The translations under genes and the position numbers were made by a program. A model generated the notes under the pieces. That model was not told where the DNA came from and searched no databases. It saw only the letters and a program-made list of their open reading frames with translations. From contig CAMOUF010000059.1 in NCBI GenBank assembly GCA_946626395.1, positions 1 through 14,242 of the forward strand: a DNA stretch of 14,242 nt, given 5' to 3'. Position 1 is the stretch's first letter, and every line of letters starts with the position of its first letter. This DNA is from an uncultured Clostridia bacterium. GTDB lineage: Bacteria > Bacillota > Clostridia > Christensenellales > Aristaeellaceae. Shown here one piece after another: positions 1 to 8,049 of this stretch.

Positions 1-17
1 CTTCTCAAATAGAAGGT

Positions 18-64
18 CCCCTTTCGGAAAACGCGCAAAAGCGCCTCTCGAAAGGGGCTTTTTT
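18..64 (+). terminator. Rho-independent terminator of an upstream + strand gene
   Basis: CCCCTTTCG (18-26) pairs perfectly with CGAAAGGGG (49-57), a nested GCGC-AAAA-GCGC hairpin (33-44) fills the loop, and a run of six T follows (59-64). The T run lies only on the + strand side, so this ends a + strand transcript whose gene lies left of the window. It separates that gene from the convergent epimerase gene. Confidence 0.85.
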
Positions 65-66
65 CA

Positions 67-101
67 GTGAGGAGTTAGGAGTGAGGAGTGAGGAGTTAAT
101 A
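67..101. repeat. Heptamer array 1, five 7-bp units (GTGAGGA/GTTAGGA type)
   Basis: Five exact-period units are seen: GTGAGGA, GTTAGGA, GTGAGGA, GTGAGGA, GTTAATA. The array fills the space between the + strand terminator and the 3' end of the - strand epimerase gene. No protein is supported here, because a 7-base period shifts the frame at every unit. Confidence 0.8.
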
Positions 102-130
102 GATTTTGTGCGCTTACAAAGCAAGCGGCT

Positions 131-982
131 TCATGATCCGAAGGTAATAAAGTGGGTCTTGACTGCGGTCTGGCCTTTTTCCAGGCGGGTGAAGCCGGGC
201 TTCTTTTCGATCTGGGCGGGGGCGTCCACAAAGTCGGGGCCGTTGCACCAGGGCTCGATGCAGATGTAAGGCGCGCTGGGCCTGGTCCACAAAAGCAGGA
301 AGGGGCAGTCCGGGAAATCCACGCGGACGGTGCGGCTGTTTTTCACGCTTCGCAGGGTCACGCCCCGGCTTTTGAGGGAGCGGAACACCAGCGCGTCCAC
401 CTGGAAATATTCGTATTTCAGCGGCAGCACCCGGGTGTTTTCCGCGATGGTCACGGTGCCGTGGCCGTTCAGGCTGCCTGTCAATTCAGCGTGCAGCAGA
501 GTTTCTTCCTGATCGAACAGGATTTCATAATTCTCGATGCCGCCGGAGGTGGCATAGGCTTCATGGGAGCCGATGGAGAAGCAGAAGGGGCGCTGGTCCC
601 GGTTGGTGACGGAATAGGTCATGATCAGCTGATTGTCCTTCGCGGTGAAAATGGCCCGCAGGTCATATTCAAAGGGGAAGCCCGCATGCTTTTCCCGGAG
701 CAGAAATACGGCTTCATTCTCCTTTTCGCTTTCCACCTGCCATTCCAAGGCGCTGACAAAGCCGTGCTTGGGCATGGAATACCAAACGCCCTGCCATTCA
801 TAGCCGTCGTCTTTCAGGCTGCCTGCCACGGGAAACAGGATGGGGGCCCGACCGGTCCAGAATGCAGGGTCGCCGTCATACATACGCTCCACGCCGTCTT
901 TGTCCAGGATGGACTGGATTTCCGCGCCCCGGGAGGAAACCGTTACGGTAATCAGGTCGCTTTTGATGGTCACAAGCCGCAT
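131..982 (-). CDS. Aldose 1-epimerase family protein (LacX-like)
   Basis: A protein of 283 aa of the galactose-mutarotase fold, closest in pattern to the LacX/YeaD-like branch, which interconverts alpha and beta anomers of aldoses or sugar phosphates in the cytosol. Family landmarks appear in order: RAPILFPVAGSL (about 45-56, the sugar-site arginine region), KHGF with H73, SIGSHEAY with H140, QVDALVF with D196, and CIEPW with E243 as the probable catalytic base. There is no signal peptide or membrane segment. The frame extends to a GTG at 991, but I prefer ATG at 982: the resulting MRLVTIKSD start matches the family, and GGTGGG lies 4 nt upstream. Substrate cannot be read from sequence. It is probably a single-gene unit, separated from the next - strand gene by a 298-bp repeat-rich gap. 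Confidence 0.88.
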   Translation of the reverse strand: MRLVTIKSDLITVTVSSRGAEIQSILDKDGVERMYDGDPAFWTGRAPILFPVAGSLKDDGYEWQGVWYSMPKHGFVSALEWQVESEKENEAVFLLREKHAGFPFEYDLRAIFTAKDNQLIMTYSVTNRDQRPFCFSIGSHEAYATSGGIENYEILFDQEETLLHAELTGSLNGHGTVTIAENTRVLPLKYEYFQVDALVFRSLKSRGVTLRSVKNSRTVRVDFPDCPFLLLWTRPSAPYICIEPWCNGPDFVDAPAQIEKKPGFTRLEKGQTAVKTHFITFGS

Positions 983-1015
983 TTCACCCACCGCTTTCTG
1001 CTGAGAAATTGTTCA

Positions 1016-1045
1016 TATATAGTACATTTTTAAGTAAACAGGCAA
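1016..1045 (-). promoter_or_regulatory. Weak promoter candidate for the epimerase gene
   Basis: Read on the - strand, TTGCCT (1040-1045) and TATATA (1016-1021) stand 18 bp apart, 33 bp ahead of the ATG. The matches to consensus are only 4/6 each. The -35-like hexamer belongs to a heptamer array, so this may be coincidence. Confidence 0.3.
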
Positions 1046-1073
1046 TAGGTAAAAGGCAATAGGCAATAGTTAA
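1039..1073. repeat. Heptamer array 2, five 7-bp units (TAGGCAA type)
   Basis: Units are CAGGCAA, TAGGTAA, AAGGCAA, TAGGCAA, TAGTTAA. The unit is nearly the reverse complement of the unit in the array at 1172-1209 (TAGGCAT when read on the - strand), so the two arrays form an inverted pair about 100 bp apart. Confidence 0.8.
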
Positions 1074-1135
1074 AAAAGTGCAGAGAATATAGACGAACAC
1101 AAACAATGCATACAGACTTGAAATGGCTAAATGAT

Positions 1136-1170
1136 CTGAAATCTGAACTCTTCACTCTGTACTCTCGTTT
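1136..1170. repeat. Heptamer array 3, five 7-bp units (CTGAACT type)
   Basis: Units are CTGAAAT, CTGAACT, CTTCACT, CTGTACT, CTCGTTT. CT recurs exactly every 7 bases. It is the same unit family as the array 10.7 kb away at 11856-11890 and directly abuts the next array. Confidence 0.7.
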
Positions 1171-1171
1171 T

Positions 1172-1209
1172 CCTAATGCCTAATGCCTAATGCCTAATGC
1201 CTGTTGCCT
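1172..1209. repeat. Heptamer array 4, perfect CCTAATG units
   Basis: Four perfect CCTAATG copies are followed by CCTGTTG and a partial CCT. This is the least degenerate array in the window and therefore probably the youngest. On the - strand it reads as repeated CATTAGG, resembling array 2 inverted. Confidence 0.85.
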
Positions 1210-1280
1210 TAAAGTGTACTTCAAATGATGAAAACTGAACAGTCATTCTGCCGGTATTTGATCGGGAACAGGAGAAGGGG

Positions 1281-1670
1281 TTATTCTTCTTCGGTTTCCC
1301 CGCTTTCTTCTTCCTCTTCCATTTCTTCTTCCCCTTCGTCCTCCGGGTTTTCCTCATCCTGGTTGGCGGCGAAGAAGGCGTCGGCAAGTTCCCTGGCCTC
1401 GCCATAGTGGGAGTAAGGCACATAGAAATCAAAGGTTTCGGTATAGAGCCCGGTGAACATGGCCATGGCTGCGCCATGGGCGGAAACCTTCTGGAACGGA
1501 ATTTCATTGTCCTTCAGCGCGTCGGACAGCATTTCCACCCAAATGGCCCCTACGGACTGAAGAAAACAGATGTCCTCGTCCTGGGGTTCCCGGCCTCTGC
1601 GCTTGCCGCATACCGGGCATTTTTCCGCTTCGTCGTACAGCCGTTTGCAATCGGGGCAATACAGCGTCAT
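1281..1670 (-). CDS. Zinc-ribbon DUF2007-like protein with acidic tail
   Basis: A 129-aa protein with three parts. Residues 5-21 hold two CxxC knuckles (CPDC, C5/C8; CPVC, C18/C21), a likely structural zinc site. Residues about 33-100 resemble the DUF2007 'putative signal-transducing' fold, including DALKDNEIPF and FYVPYSHYGEARELADAFF. Residues about 103-129 are almost entirely Glu with some Asp, Gly and Ser. The molecular role of the family is unknown. ATG at 1670 is supported by AAGGA 11 nt upstream. It is separated by 174 bp, including two heptamer arrays, from the ArsC-like gene on the same strand, so co-transcription with the nadD cluster is possible but not shown. No signal peptide or membrane segment is present, so it should be cytosolic. 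Confidence 0.7.
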   Translation of the reverse strand: MTLYCPDCKRLYDEAEKCPVCGKRRGREPQDEDICFLQSVGAIWVEMLSDALKDNEIPFQKVSAHGAAMAMFTGLYTETFDFYVPYSHYGEARELADAFFAANQDEENPEDEGEEEMEEEEESGETEEE

Positions 1671-1734
1671 ATGAAGTCACTTCCTTTTTTGAGAATCGGT
1701 TCAGCCGTGGTTTTCTGGAAATTTGGACGATATG

Positions 1735-1769
1735 GAGTTTAAAGTTCCAAGTTCTAAGCTGAATATGTT
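1735..1769. repeat. Heptamer array 5, degenerate (AAGTTCT type)
   Basis: Units are GAGTTTA, AAGTTCC, AAGTTCT, AAGCTGA, ATATGTT. The phase is clear in the middle and decays outward. Its unit is the reverse complement of the unit in array 6, so 1735-1843 is an imperfect inverted pair upstream of the DUF2007-like gene. Confidence 0.6.
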
Positions 1770-1807
1770 AAACACAAGCAGCTTGGCGATGAGGCAAGAC
1801 CATATGC

Positions 1808-1843
1808 TTTGAACTTAGAACTTAAAAACTTAGAACTAATAAC
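1808..1843. repeat. Heptamer array 6 (TTAGAAC type)
   Basis: Units are TTTGAAC, TTAGAAC, TTAAAAA plus one extra C, TTAGAAC, TAATAAC. It ends 1 bp before the stop codon of the ArsC-like gene. One unit carries a 1-bp insertion that shifts the phase. Confidence 0.65.
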
Positions 1844-1844
1844 T

Positions 1845-2207
1845 TTATTTATCCCCCTTGGCGCTGTCCCGCACCCAGGCTTCCCAGGTTTTTTCGTCCG
1901 CCCCCAGGGTCACCTGCTCGCCGTTGCGCACGATGGGCGTACGCAAAAAGCGGGGGTTCTCCGCCAGCGTTTCCAGGATATATTGAGGATCGTCGTTATA
2001 GCAGATGGGATGGCTCAGGGCTTCGGGGCTTTTCCTGTCCACCAGGTTCTGGGCTCCCAGCCGGCGGGCGAACAACTGCAATTCCCGCTGGCCCAGCTTA
2101 TGCTTTTTCAGATCCAGCAGCTGATAGGGCACCCGGCGCTCCTTAAAAAAACGTTCCGCCTTCTGGGTGTCGAAATTCTTTTTCAGGGCATAGATCTGGA
2201 TGTTCAT
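1845..2207 (-). CDS. ArsC/Spx-family thioredoxin-fold protein lacking the N-terminal cysteine
   Basis: A 120-aa protein with the ArsC/Spx fold: beta strand MNIQIYALKK, helix DTQKAERFFKERRVPYQ, and the LRTPIV cis-proline loop (88-93) followed by RNG and WEAWV near the end. ArsC-family reductases and Spx carry a cysteine near residue 11. Here N11 occupies that place (KKNFDTQKA), and the only cysteine is C69. A thiol-based arsenate reductase is therefore unlikely, and a structural or regulatory role is an inference. The frame is open to 2357, but ATG at 2207 gives the family-like start and overlaps the rsfS stop as ATGA, which indicates translational coupling. The gene is last in the nadD-yqeK/rsfS cluster. 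Confidence 0.8.
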   Translation of the reverse strand: MNIQIYALKKNFDTQKAERFFKERRVPYQLLDLKKHKLGQRELQLFARRLGAQNLVDRKSPEALSHPICYNDDPQYILETLAENPRFLRTPIVRNGEQVTLGADEKTWEAWVRDSAKGDK

Positions 2208-2584
2208 GCCTGGGGCTTCTCCCCGTTTTCTTCCTCCAGGAAGGCCAGGGGCACCCGGTTTTCGCCGTCCTCCCACAGCCGCTCCAGGTGGTAGAACTTC
2301 CGCGCTTCGGGATGGAAAATGTGCACCAGCACGGTGCCGTAGTCCAGCACGATCCACTGGCCCTCCTGCTGGCCTTCCTTGGCCCGGAGGGTCACACCGT
2401 CCATGGCCAGGGCGTCGTCCACGTCGTCGGCCAGGGCCTTCACCTGCAGCGAGGAGCGGCCGGTGGCGATGACCATATAATCGGTGATCACCGTCAGATG
2501 GGACACCCGCAGCACGGTAATGTCCAGCGCCTTTTTTTCATACAGGATACGGGCGATACGCAGGGCTAATCCGTTGTTTTCCAT
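2204..2584 (-). CDS. rsfS: Ribosomal silencing factor RsfS (Iojap/YbeB family)
   Basis: RsfS binds ribosomal protein uL14 on the large subunit and blocks 30S-50S joining when nutrients are short. This 126-aa protein has the family length and pattern. The N-terminal helix is followed by DITVLRVSHLTVITDYMVIATGRS (21-44, written here only to locate the domain by its key VTDYM-like strand), and the signature strand-helix WIVLDYGTVLVHIF then HPEARKFYHLERLW (77-104). The ATG at 2584 has AGGAGGAG about 5 nt upstream. It starts 25 bp after the nadD-yqeK stop and overlaps the next gene by 4 bp, so the three genes form one transcription unit. The nadD-yqeK-rsfS order is the common Bacillota arrangement. 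Confidence 0.95.
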   Translation of the reverse strand: MENNGLALRIARILYEKKALDITVLRVSHLTVITDYMVIATGRSSLQVKALADDVDDALAMDGVTLRAKEGQQEGQWIVLDYGTVLVHIFHPEARKFYHLERLWEDGENRVPLAFLEEENGEKPQA

Positions 2585-2609
2585 TCGATCTCCTCCTTGA
2601 AATGGTTTT

Positions 2610-3779
2610 TTATCTCACATCCGCCAACAGGCGTTTATCCTTCTGGGTCAAAAGCCCTTCCACATAATTCATGGTGTCCAGGGAAGCGGGGTCAAATGTC
2701 CTGCCCGTTTCCTCCACATATTCCCTCGTTAATTCCAAAGACCGGTATACCGCCGCCGGCAGGGATTGCCCGCACAGGGCCCGCAGCTCTTTTAAGCCGG
2801 GGTAATCCTCCCGGCCCTCCTCTGTGGCGTCCGCCACAAAAATGCACATCTCCAGCAGGCTCATGCCGGGACGGCCCACCGTGTGGCTGCGGATGGCGCT
2901 CAGCACTTCCTCGTCCCGGATGCCGAATTCCTTTTTTGCCAGATATGCCCCCACCGGCGCGTGGAGCAGCGCCCCGGAGGACAGCACCGCTTCGCTCTCT
3001 GTCAGGTGCTGCTCCCGGGCCAGGCGGCTCATGTCTTTTAAATTCATGCCCTTGGCGCAGTCGTGGAGCAGGGCGGCCAGGGCCGCTTTCTGGATGGGCA
3101 GGCCGTGAATGGCGGCCAGGCGCACCGCTTCTTTCCGGACCCCCAGGGTGTGCTGGAAGCGTTTGGGACTCATCATGGACCGCAGCCGGGGGGTCAGGTC
3201 CGGCTGGTAGAGGCCGTTTTCCGCCATATAGCACAGCACCCTTTTGTTCAGCCCCGGCGCGTCCTGATACTGGGCGGTCTGGGTGCGGATGAGGGTGGCG
3301 GAATAAGGGGTGGAAAATTCCGGCATCATGGCGATGCGGGCCCCGGCGCTTTTCGCCTTTTCCAGGGCGGCGTCGGGGCTGACCCCGGGACGGGGAAAGC
3401 AAAGAAAATCGCACTGGGAAAACAGCTTGTCCGCGTCCCGCCAATAGGGCAGGGTGGCCAGCTTATCCGCGCCCAGAATGAGGGTCAAAGCGGCGCGGGG
3501 AAATTCTTTTTTCAGCGGCAGCAGCGTGTCTGCCGTATATTGCACGTAGGCCTTGCCGCCCGCGGAGGAAAGCAGAAACCGGTGATTGCCCGCCAGGGCC
3601 AGGGCGCACATCTTCATCCGATCCTCCGCCGACGCCGCCGCTTCCCGATGGGCGGGCCGGGCCATGGGGAGAAATACCACCCCGTCCAGGCCGCCGCAGC
3701 GCAGCGCTTCTCTGGCCAAGGCCATATGCCCTTCATGAATCGGATCAAATGTTCCGCCCAGCACACCCAATTTCTGCAA
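2610..3779 (-). CDS. nadD: Fused nicotinate-nucleotide adenylyltransferase (NadD) and YqeK-type HD hydrolase
   Basis: One 389-aa chain carries two enzymes that are usually encoded by adjacent genes. Residues 1-190 are NadD, which makes deamido-NAD from nicotinate mononucleotide and ATP: GGTFDPIHEGH holds the HxGH nucleotidyl-transfer motif (H15, H18), and YSATLIR (159-165) matches the ISSTxIR motif. Residues about 195-389 are a YqeK-like HD domain, a family that cleaves Ap4A symmetrically: H210, the HD pair H239-D240, H273, H299 and D317 are candidate metal ligands. No stop or frameshift separates the halves. The start is a TTG at 3779 with AGGAG 10 nt upstream; an ATG at 3789 is out of frame. 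The gene is first in its operon, behind a TATAAT promoter. Confidence 0.93.
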   Translation of the reverse strand: MQKLGVLGGTFDPIHEGHMALAREALRCGGLDGVVFLPMARPAHREAAASAEDRMKMCALALAGNHRFLLSSAGGKAYVQYTADTLLPLKKEFPRAALTLILGADKLATLPYWRDADKLFSQCDFLCFPRPGVSPDAALEKAKSAGARIAMMPEFSTPYSATLIRTQTAQYQDAPGLNKRVLCYMAENGLYQPDLTPRLRSMMSPKRFQHTLGVRKEAVRLAAIHGLPIQKAALAALLHDCAKGMNLKDMSRLAREQHLTESEAVLSSGALLHAPVGAYLAKKEFGIRDEEVLSAIRSHTVGRPGMSLLEMCIFVADATEEGREDYPGLKELRALCGQSLPAAVYRSLELTREYVEETGRTFDPASLDTMNYVEGLLTQKDKRLLADVR

Positions 3780-3800
3780 ATTCGATCATCTCCTACCCAT

Positions 3801-3829
3801 ATTATACACCAAAATGGACATTCTGAAAA
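3801..3829 (-). promoter_or_regulatory. Sigma-A-type promoter of the nadD-yqeK/rsfS operon
   Basis: On the - strand TTTTCA (3824-3829), a 17-bp spacer and a perfect TATAAT (3801-3806) lie just ahead of the TTG start. Transcription would begin near 3794, leaving an untranslated leader of only about 15 nt that starts at the ribosome binding site. The -35 box matches consensus at 4/6. Confidence 0.6.
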
Positions 3830-3845
3830 GAGGGAGGCGGATAAA

Positions 3846-4727
3846 ATGCAGGATTATTTGCGCCGTTCCAGGCTGGGCGGCTTCCTGGACGGCATTGGCT
3901 TTCACGTGCTGACCCTGGCCCTTTGCCTGCTTTGGTTTTTTCTGCTGTGGGGGGCGCGGCTGCCTTCGGTTTCGGCGGGGCTGGCGCTGTACGGCATGGC
4001 CGTGCTGCTGCGGAAAAAGGCCCGGGACGATCTGGTGGCCCGGAAGGAAGCGCAATTGCGCTGCACCATTGGCGGGGAAATGGCCCTGGAGAGGCTGCTT
4101 TTGTCCCAGCCGGAGCGGGCGAACTTTGAAATCGCCATGCTTTTGTCCTTGCGCCACGCCCTGACGCTGCTGAAAACGGGCGCGGAAGGAACGCTTTGCT
4201 TGCGGGGCGGAAGGAAGTGGCTGATTTCTTTTTTGCAGCTGCCTGCCGCCTGCGCTGTGGGGCCGGAGAGGGTACTCTCGCTGCAAAGGGACATGCGGGC
4301 CCTGGGGGCGGATCGGGGGCTTTTGTGCGTCTGTGGAAAAATCAGCCAGGAAGCCAGGGAGCAGGCGGGGAATACCGTTTCCTTCCTGCCCCGGGAAAAG
4401 CTGGTCGCCTTATTGGGCAGCGCCAATCCCGCCACGGACGATCAATTGGTGGCCCTGGGCCGCAGGAAGAAAACACCGCCCCCGGCGCGTTGGCTGCCCA
4501 CAGTACTGAACCCTGTCCGGGCCAGGCGATATGCCGTTTACGGTGCGCTGCTATTAGCCATGTACCTGTTGACCCATCTGCTCCATTACGCCCTTCCAGG
4601 ACTTTTGTGCCTGGCGCTGGCCGCGGCCTGCCGCTGCGTGCCCGGAAGGGAGGAGATTTTTCCCCGGGATGAGGCGAATGAAGACATTTTATGGGAAAGT
4701 TTGAAAAACATCAAGAATAAACCGTGA
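3846..4727 (+). CDS. Four-helix membrane protein with a degenerate restriction-endonuclease-like (Mrr-type) domain
   Basis: A 293-aa protein. Two membrane segments lie at about 16-36 and 39-56, then a soluble domain (about 60-195), a basic/proline linker (RRKKTPPPAR), and a closing hydrophobic hairpin (about 229-264). In the soluble domain a strand (WLISFLQL, 125-132), a helix (LSLQRDMRALGA, 144-155), a strand (DRGLLCVC) and a helix ending in VSFLPREKLVALL follow the order of Mrr-type nuclease domains. The catalytic D/E-x-K or QxK strand residues are absent: the strand reads ISFLQLPA. I infer a catalytically dead nuclease fold used for binding or assembly; the resemblance is by eye. ATG 3846 has GGGAGGCGG upstream. 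It diverges from the nadD operon and precedes the clostripain gene by 92 bp. Confidence 0.6.
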   Translation: MQDYLRRSRLGGFLDGIGFHVLTLALCLLWFFLLWGARLPSVSAGLALYGMAVLLRKKARDDLVARKEAQLRCTIGGEMALERLLLSQPERANFEIAMLLSLRHALTLLKTGAEGTLCLRGGRKWLISFLQLPAACAVGPERVLSLQRDMRALGADRGLLCVCGKISQEAREQAGNTVSFLPREKLVALLGSANPATDDQLVALGRRKKTPPPARWLPTVLNPVRARRYAVYGALLLAMYLLTHLLHYALPGLLCLALAAACRCVPGREEIFPRDEANEDILWESLKNIKNKP

Positions 4728-4752
4728 CGGGACGTACTTTTCGTGCTATAAT
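4724..4752 (+). promoter_or_regulatory. Promoter of the clostripain-family gene
   Basis: GTGACG (4724-4729), which overlaps the previous stop codon, a 17-bp spacer and a perfect TATAAT (4747-4752) precede the gene. The leader then contains a 6-bp hairpin GCAGGC-CAT-GCCTGC (4768-4782) without a T run, and the AAGGG ribosome binding site at 4809-4813. Confidence 0.55.
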
Positions 4753-4819
4753 AAAAATCGAAAATATGCAGGCCATGCCTGCGCGGGTGATACAAATTTT
4801 GATAAAAGAAGGGATCAGA

Positions 4820-7849
<3,030 letters not shown>

Positions 7850-7870
7850 GCGAAGCATAAATTAAAAACC

Positions 7871-7914
7871 AGGGAACCCCTTCCGCTCTAAGCCGAGGAG
7901 GTTCCCTTGCTTTT
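7871..7914 (+). terminator. Rho-independent terminator of the clostripain gene
   Basis: AGGGAACC (7871-7878) pairs perfectly with GGTTCCCT (7900-7907), and TGCTTTT follows. It starts 21 bp after the stop codon and isolates the peptidase gene from the downstream toxin operon. Confidence 0.85.
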
Positions 7915-7936
7915 GCCTGGATTGAAAAAAACGATA

Positions 7937-7965
7937 TTGCTCCTATGCTTATAAAATGATATAAT
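7937..7965 (+). promoter_or_regulatory. Promoter of the toxin/immunity operon
   Basis: TTGCTC (7937-7942), a 17-bp spacer and a perfect TATAAT (7960-7965). Transcription from about 7972 would give a leader of about 78 nt. AAGACGT (7971-7977) at its 5' end pairs with ACGTCTT (8024-8030), which could close a large loop just before the AGGGGG ribosome binding site. Confidence 0.6.
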
Positions 7966-8049
7966 TCAGAAAGACGTCATATTGACGATGCCCAAAATAC
8001 AAATTTTTTCATTATCTATATAAACGTCTTAACGATAGGGGGTCAAACG

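Noticed and set aside
1..12. Possible last codons of an upstream gene (CTT CTC AAA TAG)
   Set aside because: Four codons before the terminator cannot support a reading frame.
152..1033. A 293-codon + strand frame opposite the epimerase gene
   Set aside because: It is a shadow frame; the - strand reading holds the epimerase motifs.
1036..1210. CRISPR-like array reading of the repeat-rich gap
   Set aside because: Units are 7 bp and contiguous, without spacers or constant-length direct repeats of CRISPR size, and no cas gene is near.
1242..1254. GTCATTCTGCCGG, a 12/13 match to the REP core found at 11657
   Set aside because: The second half of the unit and the inverted partner are missing, so it is at most a decayed fragment.
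67..1843. Idea that heptamer arrays are three-frame stop cassettes
   Set aside because: Arrays 2 and 4 do place stop codons in all three frames, but arrays 1 and 6 miss one frame, so it is not a general property.
3063..3845. Upstream extension of the membrane-protein frame (open from 3063)
   Set aside because: The extension lies antisense to nadD-yqeK and has no domain sense; ATG 3846 has a good ribosome binding site and leads straight into a membrane segment.
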